A DNA stretch of 64,000 nt from Bacteroidales bacterium (GTDB taxonomy: Bacteria; Bacteroidota; Bacteroidia; Bacteroidales; UBA932). The DNA is taken from positions 38,415 to 102,414 of the forward strand of contig WOYW01000010.1 of NCBI GenBank assembly GCA_011620605.1. Reading direction: 5' to 3'. Positions 10,181 through 19,377 of this stretch are shown piece by piece; the stretch's first letter is position 1, and each line of letters starts with the position of its first letter. The position numbers were made by a program, and so were the translations under genes. The notes under the pieces were generated by a model that was not told where the DNA came from, made no database searches, and saw only the letters and a list, made by a program, of their open reading frames with translations.

Positions 10181-10188
10181 TAATTTTG
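10181..10188 (+). promoter_or_regulatory. holA promoter -7 element (TAATTTTG), nearly leaderless
   Basis: Exact TAnnTTTG match ending four bases before the holA ATG at 10193. The expected transcription start coincides with the start codon, implying a leaderless or almost leaderless mRNA. Confidence 0.6.
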
Positions 10189-10192
10189 TCGT

Positions 10193-11236
10193 ATGGCAAA
10201 AACCACTGCAAAAGATTCGTTGTCTGTCTACAGGGAGATCATGAAAGAACTGAAAGCCGGGGAATTCAAACCGTGTTACCTGCTAATGGGAGAAGAACCC
10301 TATTATGTAGACCAAATAGCTTCTTACATTGCCGAAAATGCCCTGAAGGAAGAAGAAAAAGCTTTTAACCAGATGGTCCTTTACGCTCAGGATGTTACCC
10401 CCGCAATGATTGTGGACAACGCCCGCAGGTATCCCGTAATGGCTCCCAGGCAGGTGATCATTGTAAAGGAAGCGCAACAACTCAAAGGCCTGGACCTGTT
10501 GGCCTCTTATTTCAGAAATATAAATCCTTCCTGTGTCCTTGTACTTTGTTTTATGGGCAAATCGGCTGACAAAAGGACCGAGTTCTGGAAATCGGCCGCC
10601 AAACATTGCCGGATCCTGGAATCGGTACCCCTGAGGGATTACGAAATACCGGATTGGATTACCTCCTATCTTAAGGAGAAAGGCACGAGCATTGAACCCC
10701 AGGCTGCTCGTCTGCTGGCAGATTTCCTTGGGACCGACCTTCACCGGATTGTCATGGAACTGGACAAGCTTTTTATACTCCTTCCTCAGGGGACATGGGC
10801 CGTTACCACCGACATGGTGGAAAAATCGGTTGGTATCAACAGGGAATTCTCTCCCTTCGCTTTGTTCAAACACATTACAGACGGAGATTTTGCAAAAGTT
10901 CAGCCCATAGCAGAATACTTTGCGGATAATGAAAAGAAGTTTCCGTTGGTAATGATCATAAGTCTTTTTTATACACAACTTTCACGGATATTAAAACTGC
11001 ATTCGCTTCGGATGGAAAACCCCGGATCATCACCGGATAAACTGAGAGAGCTTATGGGATTGAACTATTATTTTTTCCGTGAAACCATGCAGGCTTCCCG
11101 GTATTTTACCTTTCAACGGACTATCAGGGCCGTGGATCTGTTATGTACTTATGATAGTCTGTACAAATCTTCAGACAGGGGAGAAGCCGGTGACGGCGAA
11201 CTCCTTATGGAGATGATCTGTAAAATGATGGCCTGA
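10193..11236 (+). CDS. holA: DNA polymerase III delta subunit
   Basis: 347 residues. Clamp-loader subunit that opens the beta sliding clamp, working with the DnaX protein encoded at 52.9-54.6 kb. The N-terminal AAA+-like domain begins with FKPCYLLMGEEPYYVDQIASYI, the usual DUF/HolA start, and lacks a Walker A, as delta subunits do. The middle region has AARLLADFLGTDLHRIVMELDKL, and the C-terminal helical collar has MIISLFYTQLSRIL. Length is typical. It is transcribed alone on the plus strand and converges on alr with an 11-base gap. Confidence 0.93.
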   Translation: MAKTTAKDSLSVYREIMKELKAGEFKPCYLLMGEEPYYVDQIASYIAENALKEEEKAFNQMVLYAQDVTPAMIVDNARRYPVMAPRQVIIVKEAQQLKGLDLLASYFRNINPSCVLVLCFMGKSADKRTEFWKSAAKHCRILESVPLRDYEIPDWITSYLKEKGTSIEPQAARLLADFLGTDLHRIVMELDKLFILLPQGTWAVTTDMVEKSVGINREFSPFALFKHITDGDFAKVQPIAEYFADNEKKFPLVMIISLFYTQLSRILKLHSLRMENPGSSPDKLRELMGLNYYFFRETMQASRYFTFQRTIRAVDLLCTYDSLYKSSDRGEAGDGELLMEMICKMMA

Positions 11237-11248
11237 AGACCGGCGTGA

Positions 11249-12355
11249 TCAAAAAGTGTAGATACGCGGAACCCTGTATGCAACGGATGTGAGGATCTCG
11301 TATGGGATCGTCCCAAGGATGTCTGCCAGTTCAAAGATGGTGGGATCGTCTCCGAGAACTGTTACCATATCGCCCGGTTTGACATCAATTCCCGTCACAT
11401 CCAGCATGCACATATCCATGCAAACATTTCCGATAGTGGGAGCCCGGTGACCCTTTACGGAAAATGACGCTTTTCCGTTACTCAGATGCCTGTTAACCCC
11501 ATCGGCATAACCTATGGCCAGGGTGGCAATACGGGTGTCGGGTGCCGTCACTTTCCCGGCCCTGGAGTACCCTACGGTTTCTCCCGGTTGGACTGTTTTA
11601 ACCTGCAAAACAGGGGCTTTTAAATAAGCGGTAGGTTTTAGCCTGTTTTTGTCTACATACGACATGCCGTACAGACCTATTCCAAGACGGGCCATGTCAA
11701 ATTGTGCTTCAGGAGCAAAACGTTCTATTCCCGCAGAATTCAGCAAATGCCTCATAGGTTTGTAATCCAGATGACTCATCAGCATGTGGGACAGAGATTC
11801 AAAACGAGCGATCTGTTTTCTGGTAAAGTCATCGTGCTTTTCTTCGCCGGAGGCTGCTAAATGTGAAAAAACAGAAGCGATCCTGATTGATCCGGTTCCC
11901 GGCAGTTTTTCAATTATAGACTGAATGTCTTCTTCTTCGGCACCTAAACGGTGCATACCGGTATCCAGCTTAATATGAATGGGATAGTCCTTTTGTTTCA
12001 TGGCCACGGCTTCTTGCATAAACCGTTCAAAGGCTTCCGGACAGGGAAGACTAGGTTCTAGACGGTTTCGTATCATAAGCGGATAATGCTCCATGCCGCC
12101 TGAAAGTACAATGATGGGAAGCTTAATACCGGCTTCTCTAATGGCCACTCCTTCACCCGGAAAAGCAACAGCCAGGTAATCTACACCATTATCTTCCAGA
12201 ATACGGGAAAACTCACCAATACCGTGACCGTATCCGTAGGCTTTGACAAGAACCAGCAATTTTGTGGTTTCACGTAAAAAAGAGCGGAAATACCTTAGAT
12301 TGTGCCTTATGTTGGGGACACTGATCTCCAGATGTGTATATTTATTTTTGTTCAT
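11249..12355 (-). CDS. alr: Alanine racemase
   Basis: 368-residue PLP enzyme that interconverts L- and D-alanine for peptidoglycan. The PLP lysine is in [11 protein letters not shown] (about residues 35-45), the catalytic tyrosine region is [26 protein letters not shown], and the substrate-binding stretch [13 protein letters not shown] is intact. Length is normal for the single-domain enzyme. The start overlaps the 3' end of tdk by 14 bases, so the two are probably cotranscribed. It feeds D-alanine to the Mur pathway encoded at 39-47 kb, although ddl and murF are not in the window. Confidence 0.96.
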   Translation of the reverse strand: MNKNKYTHLEISVPNIRHNLRYFRSFLRETTKLLVLVKAYGYGHGIGEFSRILEDNGVDYLAVAFPGEGVAIREAGIKLPIIVLSGGMEHYPLMIRNRLEPSLPCPEAFERFMQEAVAMKQKDYPIHIKLDTGMHRLGAEEEDIQSIIEKLPGTGSIRIASVFSHLAASGEEKHDDFTRKQIARFESLSHMLMSHLDYKPMRHLLNSAGIERFAPEAQFDMARLGIGLYGMSYVDKNRLKPTAYLKAPVLQVKTVQPGETVGYSRAGKVTAPDTRIATLAIGYADGVNRHLSNGKASFSVKGHRAPTIGNVCMDMCMLDVTGIDVKPGDMVTVLGDDPTIFELADILGTIPYEILTSVAYRVPRIYTF

Positions 12356-12914
12356 CTTTCACTTGATTGAAACAATGCCTGCATAAAGGTTCGTAAACAT
12401 CTTTTTCACCCAGTTCCACCAGGCGCGTACTCTTGCTCAGGCGGTGAGAATGATGTGCAGGATCCCCGCACCTGACGCATATGGCATGTACTTTGGTTAT
12501 ATGTTCCGCTACTGCCATAAGATTGGGCATGGGGCCAAAAGGATTGCCCTGAAAATCCATATCCAGACCCGCTACTATGACGCGGATGCCGTTGTTGGCC
12601 AGTAATTGGCACACACGTACCAGGTTCACGTCAAAAAACTGAGCTTCGTCAATGGCCACCACATCTACGTTGTTGGCCAGCAACAGAATGTTTTCTGCCG
12701 AGTCAACCGGGGTGGACGGGATGGAATGGCTGTCGTGCGAAACGACTTCTTCTTCTGAATACCTTACATCAACCCGGGGTTTGAAGATCTCAACCCTTTG
12801 ATTGGCAAATTTGGCCCTTTTGAGCCTCCGGATGAGTTCTTCGGTTTTCCCCGAGAACATGGACCCGCAAATGACTTCTATCCTTCCGTTCCGCTTTTGA
12901 TTTTCCAGAAACAT
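12342..12914 (-). CDS. tdk: Thymidine kinase (type II)
   Basis: 190 residues. Phosphorylates thymidine to dTMP in nucleoside salvage. Walker A is [11 protein letters not shown] (about 17-27), the Walker B-like catalytic region is [10 protein letters not shown], and a zinc-ribbon lasso is visible as CVRCG followed by CRHC near the C-terminus. The loop [19 protein letters not shown] binds thymidine in this family. It lies 11 bases downstream of the metallophosphoesterase gene and overlaps alr by 14 bases. Confidence 0.96.
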   Translation of the reverse strand: MFLENQKRNGRIEVICGSMFSGKTEELIRRLKRAKFANQRVEIFKPRVDVRYSEEEVVSHDSHSIPSTPVDSAENILLLANNVDVVAIDEAQFFDVNLVRVCQLLANNGIRVIVAGLDMDFQGNPFGPMPNLMAVAEHITKVHAICVRCGDPAHHSHRLSKSTRLVELGEKDVYEPLCRHCFNQVKDEQK

Positions 12915-12925
12915 ATACTATCCGG

Positions 12926-13735
12926 TTAAAAGGTAATATCAATATGTCCGGCATATACTCCGTAAGCCCCGGTTTGCACAATAACTACCCGGTTGCCGTC
13001 TGCGGATGTTCTATAAACGGGTTCTTCCAAAAAGGTATGGGAATGACCTCCTATGATCAAATGGATATTCCTGGAATGTGTTGCCAGTTCCAGGTCGTTT
13101 TGAAAACCCTGATGGGTAAGGCATATAATGAGGTCACATCCTTTTCTTTTTAATCTGGCTGCCAGTTTGTTGGCTGTTGATACAGGATCTTTGTAGATCA
13201 TTTTTTCCAAAACCGCGTTGGATGTCAGTCCGTTCAGATCTATGGTCAGACCAATCACGCCTATCTTTTTCCCGTTAACCCGGAATATTGCATAAGGTTT
13301 AACAAGTTTTCTGAGAGGTTTGTATAGAATTGTATAATTGGCACATAAAGTAAGGTAGTTTGCCTGTTTTATTCTTGTGACCAGATCTTCCAGCCCGTTA
13401 TCGAATTCATGGTTCCCCAGGACAGTTGCATCCAGGCCCAGAGCATTCATGGTCTCCACTTCTACTTTTCCTCCAAAGAGATTAAAGTAAGGGGTTCCCT
13501 GATTGTAATCCCCTGCATCCAGGAACAAAATATCTGAGTGTTCTTTCCGGGTTTCCTCAAGGTATCCGGAAAGGCTAAGGATCCCGGCGCTACCGGCATT
13601 TCTTCCTGAACGAAAAGGTTCTATCTGGCTGTGAATGTCATTAGTATGCACAATAACAAGATCTTGTGCCTTGGCATAAAACGGCATTGCGATAAGCAGC
13701 AGGATCGGCAGCCTGGTTGACAAAGTTTTTTTCAT
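12926..13735 (-). CDS. 5'-nucleotidase-type metallophosphoesterase (catalytic half)
   Basis: 269 residues with a signal peptide (KKTLSTRLPILLLIAMPFYAKAQ), so probably periplasmic. The calcineurin-like metal-binding motifs are in order: HTNDIHSQ, DAGDYNQGT, GNHEFDNG, then CLTHQG and GGHSH. These are the catalytic motifs of the UshA/CpdB family, which hydrolyses nucleotides and UDP-sugars. The usual C-terminal substrate-binding domain is missing and is encoded by the gene immediately upstream, whose stop overlaps this start (ATGA). The two products probably form one functional nucleotidase. Confidence 0.9.
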   Translation of the reverse strand: MKKTLSTRLPILLLIAMPFYAKAQDLVIVHTNDIHSQIEPFRSGRNAGSAGILSLSGYLEETRKEHSDILFLDAGDYNQGTPYFNLFGGKVEVETMNALGLDATVLGNHEFDNGLEDLVTRIKQANYLTLCANYTILYKPLRKLVKPYAIFRVNGKKIGVIGLTIDLNGLTSNAVLEKMIYKDPVSTANKLAARLKRKGCDLIICLTHQGFQNDLELATHSRNIHLIIGGHSHTFLEEPVYRTSADGNRVVIVQTGAYGVYAGHIDITF

Positions 13736-14508
13736 TTCTCTTCCGGGTTATTGATTACTACACGGCCATCTGTTTTGGCTGGAATGGGCTCGCCGTTTTT
13801 GGTAAATACGTCAATGTATTTCAAAATTACATCGCGAAGTGTCAGGCCGGAATAATCAACACCCAGATTGTTTTTCATAAGTGACATCCGGTCTCCTCCC
13901 TGAAGCAGAAAATCAATGGTAGCTATGCGGTAGACTCTTTCCTCTTCCAGGGGTTTCCCGTTTATCAGCAATTGCGTGACCTTGTGGTTATCAACTTTCA
14001 AGGTCACTCCAGATAAAACTTCTACGCGACGTGCCGCAAACGTTTCAAATAATTCTCTGACCCGGCTGCCTTTCATACTTACCAGAACAAGAGAATTTTC
14101 AAAAGGGAAAGCCGAGTATACATAGTAAAGTGCCAGATTCCCTTTTGGGAACGAACTCCTAATGCCTCCAAAATTGGTAAGGGCAAAATCAACATTTTCA
14201 AGCCCGTAATGCCTGCGTGCAATGGCCAGTAAAGCATCTCCCGCCAGGTTGGATAAAGGACTTTCCGGGTAATATGACCTCATCTCACTGGTGGTATATC
14301 CCACAACCTGGTTCATTTTGTTGTTCAGTTCGGGAGAATAGGTGTCAATGATGTTCCGTATGGCAGGAGACGCTTTGCTTTGGTAAACATCGGTATCCAT
14401 CAGCACACGGTATGCTTTGATGGTCTGGGCCCGGGAAGACACCGTTCCCGAGGTGAGCAGTAAAAGGAAGAAAGCGCAGTATTTCAGGCGTTTTTGTATC
14501 GCATCCAT
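13732..14508 (-). CDS. 5'-nucleotidase C-terminal (substrate-binding) domain protein
   Basis: 258 residues from the chosen ATG at 14508, which gives a clean signal peptide (MDAIQKRLKYC, then a leucine-rich core, ending SSRAQ). The body matches the 5_nucleotid_C domain: ESPLSNLAGDALL, DFALTNFGGIRSSFPKG, YYVYSAFPFENSLVLVSMKGS, and IATIDFLLQGGDRM. It lacks the metallophosphoesterase domain, which is the next gene (ATGA overlap). In classical enzymes the catalytic domain comes first in one polypeptide, so here the domains are split and their gene order reversed. It overlaps the ABC permease gene by about 25 bases; ATGs at 14514 and 14526 are alternatives. Confidence 0.88.
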   Translation of the reverse strand: MDAIQKRLKYCAFFLLLLTSGTVSSRAQTIKAYRVLMDTDVYQSKASPAIRNIIDTYSPELNNKMNQVVGYTTSEMRSYYPESPLSNLAGDALLAIARRHYGLENVDFALTNFGGIRSSFPKGNLALYYVYSAFPFENSLVLVSMKGSRVRELFETFAARRVEVLSGVTLKVDNHKVTQLLINGKPLEEERVYRIATIDFLLQGGDRMSLMKNNLGVDYSGLTLRDVILKYIDVFTKNGEPIPAKTDGRVVINNPEEK

Positions 14509-15827
14509 TTCCATAATTCTTTCCATGTTACTTTCTTTCCGTACATCAAAATGCCCACCCGGTATATTTTGGCTGAAAAATGCACTACTGCAATGAAAGT
14601 CAAAAACAACAGCCCGAGAGAAACCAGTAATTGCCACAAAGGAACTCCTCCAAAGGGAAGACGGGCCAGCATAACCATAGGTGAAGTGAATGGTATGATA
14701 GAAGCCCAAACAGACAGCGAACTATCAGGATACTGGAAGGTATGCATCATGATGAACAATCCAAGGATAAGGGGAATAGTAATAGGTAGCTGAAATTGCT
14801 GGGTGTCAGTTTCGGCATCGGAGACAGACCCGACAGCGGCGAACATAGACGCATACATAAAGTATCCTCCTATAAAATACAGGCAGAAGCTCAGCAGGAA
14901 TTTCCCGAAATCTATTTGTGAAAGGGTACTTGCTATGCCGGTCAGCACGCCGTTACCTGTATCGAATGAGGCAATGGTCCCGGCCAGACCGCCCTGCATC
15001 TGTGGAGCAGATCCGGCCATATCGACAATGGCTCCCGAGCCCACAATAGTCATAACGACAAACAAGATGATGGCTGTAAGCAGGATCCAGAGAAAGAACT
15101 GAAGTAAGGCAACAAGGGCAATACCCACGATCTTCCCAAGCATCAACTCCACGGGTTTAACCGATGAAATGATAACCTCAACAATCCGGTTCGTTTTTTC
15201 CTCAATAACTCCCCGTATTACCATGGATCCATACATGAATATAAACATGTAGATCAAAAAGCTGCTTAAATACGAAATGGCCATGTATACTTCCGTAATA
15301 GTTTCTTTTTCATCTCCGGTTTCTGTCCAGGTAAGAGATTTTACGGGGATATCGGTGTGAATATCTTCCATAATTTCCTTTAACCGGGGAATGTTGTAAG
15401 ATTCCAGCCTTTGTTGTTCAATCTCATAACTGATCTGCCGGGAAACATACCTTTGAATATCCTTATCAATGGAGCCGGTACTGTACATCCGTACTTCCAC
15501 CGAGTTCCCTTCCACCGGTTCTATCACGCAAAGAGCATGGAGGTTACGTGTGTCAAAATCTTTTTTGTAGTCTTCAGGATCCCCTTCCCTGCGAAAGGAA
15601 AAGTGGGTGTACTCCTGGTCTTCCAGAACCTTTTCTCCAATGCCCGTAGGATCAATGACCTCAATGTTTTTTTCATTGTTGTCTTTCAGCGTGGTCATCA
15701 GGGTCGGGATGGTAATAAGGGCTGCCATCAGCAGAGGCGTCAGGAAAGTGATAATAAGAAATGATTTTTTTCTGACACGGATAGCGAATTCTCTTCTGAC
15801 AATAAGATTTATCTTTTTGATATTCAT
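14484..15827 (-). CDS. ABC-2 type transporter permease (NatB-like)
   Basis: 447 residues. One N-terminal membrane helix, a periplasmic region of about 140 residues, then five to six helices in the C-terminal half (from about residue 180), the ABC2_membrane_3 layout. The conserved cytoplasmic loop EEKTNRIVEVIISSVKPVELMLGKI before the helix cluster is typical of NatB-like exporters. It pairs with the ATPase gene immediately upstream (ATGA overlap). Sodium export or some other efflux is possible; the substrate cannot be read from the sequence. Confidence 0.9.
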   Translation of the reverse strand: MNIKKINLIVRREFAIRVRKKSFLIITFLTPLLMAALITIPTLMTTLKDNNEKNIEVIDPTGIGEKVLEDQEYTHFSFRREGDPEDYKKDFDTRNLHALCVIEPVEGNSVEVRMYSTGSIDKDIQRYVSRQISYEIEQQRLESYNIPRLKEIMEDIHTDIPVKSLTWTETGDEKETITEVYMAISYLSSFLIYMFIFMYGSMVIRGVIEEKTNRIVEVIISSVKPVELMLGKIVGIALVALLQFFLWILLTAIILFVVMTIVGSGAIVDMAGSAPQMQGGLAGTIASFDTGNGVLTGIASTLSQIDFGKFLLSFCLYFIGGYFMYASMFAAVGSVSDAETDTQQFQLPITIPLILGLFIMMHTFQYPDSSLSVWASIIPFTSPMVMLARLPFGGVPLWQLLVSLGLLFLTFIAVVHFSAKIYRVGILMYGKKVTWKELWKWMRYKNA

Positions 15828-16753
15828 TGCCTTTCCTCCTTTTGCGTTACCAGTTTAATAAATATGTCGTGCATACGGGGTATGATTTCGTTCATTCCCA
15901 CGATATTGATGTGCGGTATGAGTGATTCCAGCAGATCGTTGGTGTTGTGCCCGTCCTTCATTTCCACTGTCATCTGGTAAGAACCGTCTTTTTTTCCTTG
16001 TGAGGTAATGGAAAAAGGAGCTTTGTCAAATTTGGAAGGATCCAGAGGATCTGAGGCGCGGTAAAGGATCTCCATACGGTTATCCCCGTGTACACGCCGT
16101 ATGTCGCTAACCCGACCCGTGACTATTAAACGGGCATTATCTATCAGGGCTATCTGGTCACATAATTCTTCTACCGATTCCATATTATGCGTAGACAGTA
16201 TAACGGATGTTCCGTTCTCTTTCAAACGGATAATTTCATTACGGATAAGATCCACATTAATGGGATCAAATCCGCTGAAAGGCTCATCCAGGATCAGCAG
16301 TTTCGGATCATGCATTACGGTGGTTACAAACTGAACTTTTTGGGCCATCCCTTTGGATAACTCGGTGATCTTTTTGTTCCACCAGGCCTGAATGCCGAAT
16401 CTTATGAACCAGGATTTAAGACTGGAAAGAGCCTGGGCATGGGACATGCCTTTCAGTTTTGCCAGGTACATGGCCTGATCGCCGATTTTCATTTTTTTGT
16501 ATAATCCTCTTTCTTCGGGAAGATATCCTATGCGAAAGACGTCGTTCGCTGCCAAAGGATGATTGTCAAAAAATATGCTGCCTTCATCGGGAGCAGTGAT
16601 TTGATTGACAATCCTCAAAAGGGTGGTTTTGCCGGCTCCGTTGGGTCCCAGTAACCCGAAAATTATTCCTTCGGGAACATCAATGCTGACATTATCCAAT
16701 GCCAGATGACCGTCAAAGCGCTTAACCACATTGTTAGTTACCAGTATACTCAT
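15824..16753 (-). CDS. ABC transporter ATP-binding protein (NatA-like)
   Basis: 309 residues. Walker [10 protein letters not shown] (about 35-43), Q-loop region IGYLPEERGLYKKMKIGDQ, a degenerate signature ELSKGMAQKVQFVTTV, Walker B LLILDEPFSGFDPIN and the H-loop in ILSTHNMESVEELC. The C-terminal extension of about 80 residues is the DUF4162 type common in this subfamily. It drives the adjacent ABC-2 permease. A minus-strand TATATTTG lies 36 bases upstream of the ATG. Confidence 0.93.
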   Translation of the reverse strand: MSILVTNNVVKRFDGHLALDNVSIDVPEGIIFGLLGPNGAGKTTLLRIVNQITAPDEGSIFFDNHPLAANDVFRIGYLPEERGLYKKMKIGDQAMYLAKLKGMSHAQALSSLKSWFIRFGIQAWWNKKITELSKGMAQKVQFVTTVMHDPKLLILDEPFSGFDPINVDLIRNEIIRLKENGTSVILSTHNMESVEELCDQIALIDNARLIVTGRVSDIRRVHGDNRMEILYRASDPLDPSKFDKAPFSITSQGKKDGSYQMTVEMKDGHNTNDLLESLIPHINIVGMNEIIPRMHDIFIKLVTQKEERQ

Positions 16754-16788
16754 AGACTTACAATAGGGGTTTGAAATAAACTATCCGG

Positions 16789-16796
16789 CAAATATA
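16789..16796 (-). promoter_or_regulatory. -7 element (TATATTTG) upstream of the NatA-like gene
   Basis: Exact TAnnTTTG on the minus strand, 35 bases before the ATG at 16751-16753. The -33 region is poor. Confidence 0.5.
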
Positions 16797-16810
16797 ACAA
16801 AAAACAAAGC

Positions 16811-17485
16811 TCAATAAAGATACCAGCCAATTTTAGCGGCCTGTTCTTTGGTGAATATACTATCGCGGAGCAGGTTGGTCACAGTACATGAATCAGGATT
16901 TGTCGTTTCTCTGTATCTGATTATACACCGTGCCAAATACCTGCCAATATAAATGTGAGATGCAAGTTGATCCTCGGTTACTGTTTTCAGATCCATTTTT
17001 CTGATAAAAGTAGTATCCGCAAAAACATCATCATAAAAACCTTTCAGCCGTTCGCGGTCCATCCCGTATACCTCCAGGAGTTGTTCAGGGACGGCAAATC
17101 CGCCGAGTTTATCACGGTATTCCAGGATCTTAACGGCGTAATACGGCCCGATACCGTATAATTTGACCAATTCTGCGCTGTCAGCGGTATTGAGTTCAAT
17201 TTTCAGGGGCACAAAAGGGTTGTATGTATCAAGCCCCTGATTGCTCTTATTACCTGTTTTTGCCCCGGGTAGGTTTGAGCGGGCAGCTTTTTTTATGGTA
17301 TCTTCTTTTATATGGGATTCCGTGAAAGTCCTGCAATATTCCTGGAACGGACTGGATGCCTGCCATATTTGTTTATACCCGAAAGATGACCATCTACCGG
17401 GGAAAACCCTGAGTGAAAATAAAACCAAAATGCAGGCTATACCTGAAGCATGAATGGTGTAATGATGTCTGTTACCCCATTTCAT
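16811..17485 (-). CDS. Helix-hairpin-helix domain protein (ComEA-like)
   Basis: 224 residues with one N-terminal membrane segment (about 14-30), a variable linker, and helix-hairpin-helix DNA-binding repeats beginning at about residue 93: IELNTADSAELVKLYGIGPYYAVKILEYR, the canonical ComEA/T2SSK-type HhH, then a weaker second unit near DLKTVTEDQLASHIYIGRYLA. An extracytoplasmic DNA-binding role in DNA uptake is known for ComEA relatives, and dprA is also in the window (30 kb), but no com pilus genes are. It overlaps rsmI by 14 bases and is last in the transcription unit. Confidence 0.8.
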   Translation of the reverse strand: MKWGNRHHYTIHASGIACILVLFSLRVFPGRWSSFGYKQIWQASSPFQEYCRTFTESHIKEDTIKKAARSNLPGAKTGNKSNQGLDTYNPFVPLKIELNTADSAELVKLYGIGPYYAVKILEYRDKLGGFAVPEQLLEVYGMDRERLKGFYDDVFADTTFIRKMDLKTVTEDQLASHIYIGRYLARCIIRYRETTNPDSCTVTNLLRDSIFTKEQAAKIGWYLY

Positions 17486-18164
17486 TTTCTTTCCCTTTTC
17501 CTTTCAGCACAATTACTATCTCTCCTCTGGGAGTGTTTTTTCTGAACCAATCAGATACATAAGCGAGTTTTCCCCGGACTGTTTCTTCATGAATCTTGCT
17601 GATCTCCCTGCTCACGGAAACTTCTCTCTCCGGCCCGAGTGTAGCTGCCAGTTCTTCCAGTGTTTTGAGCAACCGGAAAGGGGATTCATACAGAATAATG
17701 GTGCGGGTTTCCGTTTTATAAGATTCCATTCGGGTCCGTCTGCCTTTTTTCACAGGCAGAAATCCTTCAAAACAAAACCGGTCCAAAGGGAACCCGCTGT
17801 TAACCAGAGCCGGGATCAGGGCTGTGGCACCAGGCAGGCATTCCACCTCAATACCTGAAGCCAGGCAATCTCTGATCAGCAAATAACCGGGATCGGATAT
17901 GCCCGGAGTCCCTGCGTCACTGATCAGGGCCGCGCGGATCCCGTCCTGAATTTTGCGTACCACCGAGGCAACCTGTTTGTGTTCGTTATATTTATGAAAC
18001 GATTCCATAGGGGTTCCGATGCCGTATTTTTTTAGCAGAATACTGCTTGTACGCGTGTCTTCTGCCAGGATCAGGTCGGCTTCTTTCAGCACGTTCAGTG
18101 CTCGTGTGGTAATATCTTCCAGGTTCCCAATGGGTGTTGGTACTATGATGAGTTTAGAACACAT
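17472..18164 (-). CDS. rsmI: 16S rRNA (cytidine-1402-2'-O)-methyltransferase RsmI
   Basis: 230 residues of the tetrapyrrole methylase fold: LIIVPTPIGNLEDITTRALNVL at the N-terminus, LILAEDTRTSSILLKKYGI, the SAM-binding ALISDAGTPGISDPGYLLIRD (about 88-108) and GEIVIVLKGKG at the end. These are the standard RsmI motifs. It overlaps the upstream unknown gene by 11 bases and the downstream HhH gene by 14 bases, suggesting tight coupling. Confidence 0.95.
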   Translation of the reverse strand: MCSKLIIVPTPIGNLEDITTRALNVLKEADLILAEDTRTSSILLKKYGIGTPMESFHKYNEHKQVASVVRKIQDGIRAALISDAGTPGISDPGYLLIRDCLASGIEVECLPGATALIPALVNSGFPLDRFCFEGFLPVKKGRRTRMESYKTETRTIILYESPFRLLKTLEELAATLGPEREVSVSREISKIHEETVRGKLAYVSDWFRKNTPRGEIVIVLKGKGKENEMG

Positions 18165-18630
18165 CTTCCAGCTGTGTAAGAAATTTTTGTACGGCGGGAG
18201 ATGATAATTCCCAGTGGGGAAAATGTTCTGCCAGGTAAGCTTCGGCTTCCTGTATAGTCTTTGAGTTCTGAATTACGTTCAGTGTCTTGTCATAAAGATC
18301 ACGGTCTTGTGAAAACAGCATTTTCTCATATAGAAACCTGTCGTTCAGGGGGATGATCTCTTTCAAAGGCCTGCCGTTCTTTGATCTGGCCAGGGAATCG
18401 GCAAGGGTGGGGCGTTGGGCAAATCCGGAAAACAAATCGCCTATCGTTTCGGGAAGAGGGGGTGTTTCTTCCTGGATCTCAGGGCCGGGTCCCGGCTCAG
18501 GTTCCGGTTGCGAATCAAGTTCAAATACCTGTTCGTCCGGTTGGTCAACAGCTGGCTTGTGTAATGCTTCTATCTTTTGCTCCAGCAAGTACAGCAGTTC
18601 TTTGATTTCGTTATATTCCTTTGAGTTCAC
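18154..18630 (-). CDS. Conserved protein of unknown function, proline/glutamate-rich linker
   Basis: 158 residues. I do not recognise a named family. Residues 1-25 form a short charged helix (KEYNEIKELLYLLEQKIEAL), residues 40-60 are a low-complexity Pro/Glu/Gly linker, and the C-terminal 70 residues (from about IPLNDRFLYEKMLF to the end) look like a compact helical domain of a type often seen in Bacteroidota next to rsmI and TonB-like genes. No signal peptide or membrane helix. The start codon is GTG (18628-18630); no ATG fits. Location between the tonB-like gene and rsmI suggests the ahcY transcription unit. Confidence 0.7.
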   Translation of the reverse strand: MNSKEYNEIKELLYLLEQKIEALHKPAVDQPDEQVFELDSQPEPEPGPGPEIQEETPPLPETIGDLFSGFAQRPTLADSLARSKNGRPLKEIIPLNDRFLYEKMLFSQDRDLYDKTLNVIQNSKTIQEAEAYLAEHFPHWELSSPAVQKFLTQLEDVF

Positions 18631-18654
18631 ATTTCAAAGTTACGTATTTAATGC

Positions 18655-19365
18655 TTATTGAGGAATAAAACGGTAGACAATTTCTCCGTGTTGAATGGTA
18701 GGCGCTTCCTCAGAGGCCGTAAAGCGGCTTTGTTTTGCGGCACGCAGGGCAAATTTCTGCAAACACCTGTCCTGGGAAGAGAAATCGTCCACTATAGCTG
18801 CTTTTTGTACATATCCTTTCCGGTTTACATAAATGGCTACTGTAACGTCACCACCTCCAATGCATTTGTATACCGGGATGGGCAGGCTCATGGCTTTTCG
18901 TCCTTCTATCCTGTATTCCAGCACAGCCGGTCCGGTATAGGGTTTCGAATTTTTATCTTCTGCTTTATCTGGTTGAGTGGTAAAGTTTTCCTGACCACCT
19001 TCTTCCTCTATGGCTTCCCGGGCGGCATCCAGACGTTTTTGGAGCTCTTCGGCTTCTTCGTAAACACGCGAAGGATCTTCATGCCGGTCATCCTTTAGAT
19101 TTTGATTTCGCTGTGTCGCATCTACTGCAACGTTCCTGGTTTGTTGTTCTATGCCGGAGATAAGGTCTTCCAATTCCGCGCTTAACTGGGCCCTCATCTG
19201 TTCCCTTTTCAGTTCCGCTTCCAGTTCCTCCTGTTGCGTAAAGTCCAGAACAAAAGAGGATTCTTTTTGCATAAGAGAGCCGATCTGGTAAGACAAAAAA
19301 ACAATCAGTGCAACCAGATGTACGATCACCGTAAGATAGAGTCCTGTTTTTGTTTCTTTTTTCAT
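18655..19365 (-). CDS. TonB-like membrane-anchored protein
   Basis: 236 residues. One N-terminal membrane helix (about 8-28), a charged, probably coiled-coil region (about 45-125), and a C-terminal domain with YKCIGGGDVTVAIYVNRKGYVQKA that resembles the TonB C-terminal fold used in Bacteroidota energy transducers. The ATG at 19365 is preferred over an upstream TTG. There is no proline-rich spacer like that of classical TonB. It could be the energy transducer for the ExbB/ExbD proteins at 25.8-28.0 kb, but it sits between udk and an unknown gene, so this is an inference. Confidence 0.7.
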   Translation of the reverse strand: MKKETKTGLYLTVIVHLVALIVFLSYQIGSLMQKESSFVLDFTQQEELEAELKREQMRAQLSAELEDLISGIEQQTRNVAVDATQRNQNLKDDRHEDPSRVYEEAEELQKRLDAAREAIEEEGGQENFTTQPDKAEDKNSKPYTGPAVLEYRIEGRKAMSLPIPVYKCIGGGDVTVAIYVNRKGYVQKAAIVDDFSSQDRCLQKFALRAAKQSRFTASEEAPTIQHGEIVYRFIPQ

Positions 19366-19377
19366 TGCGAACAAAGC

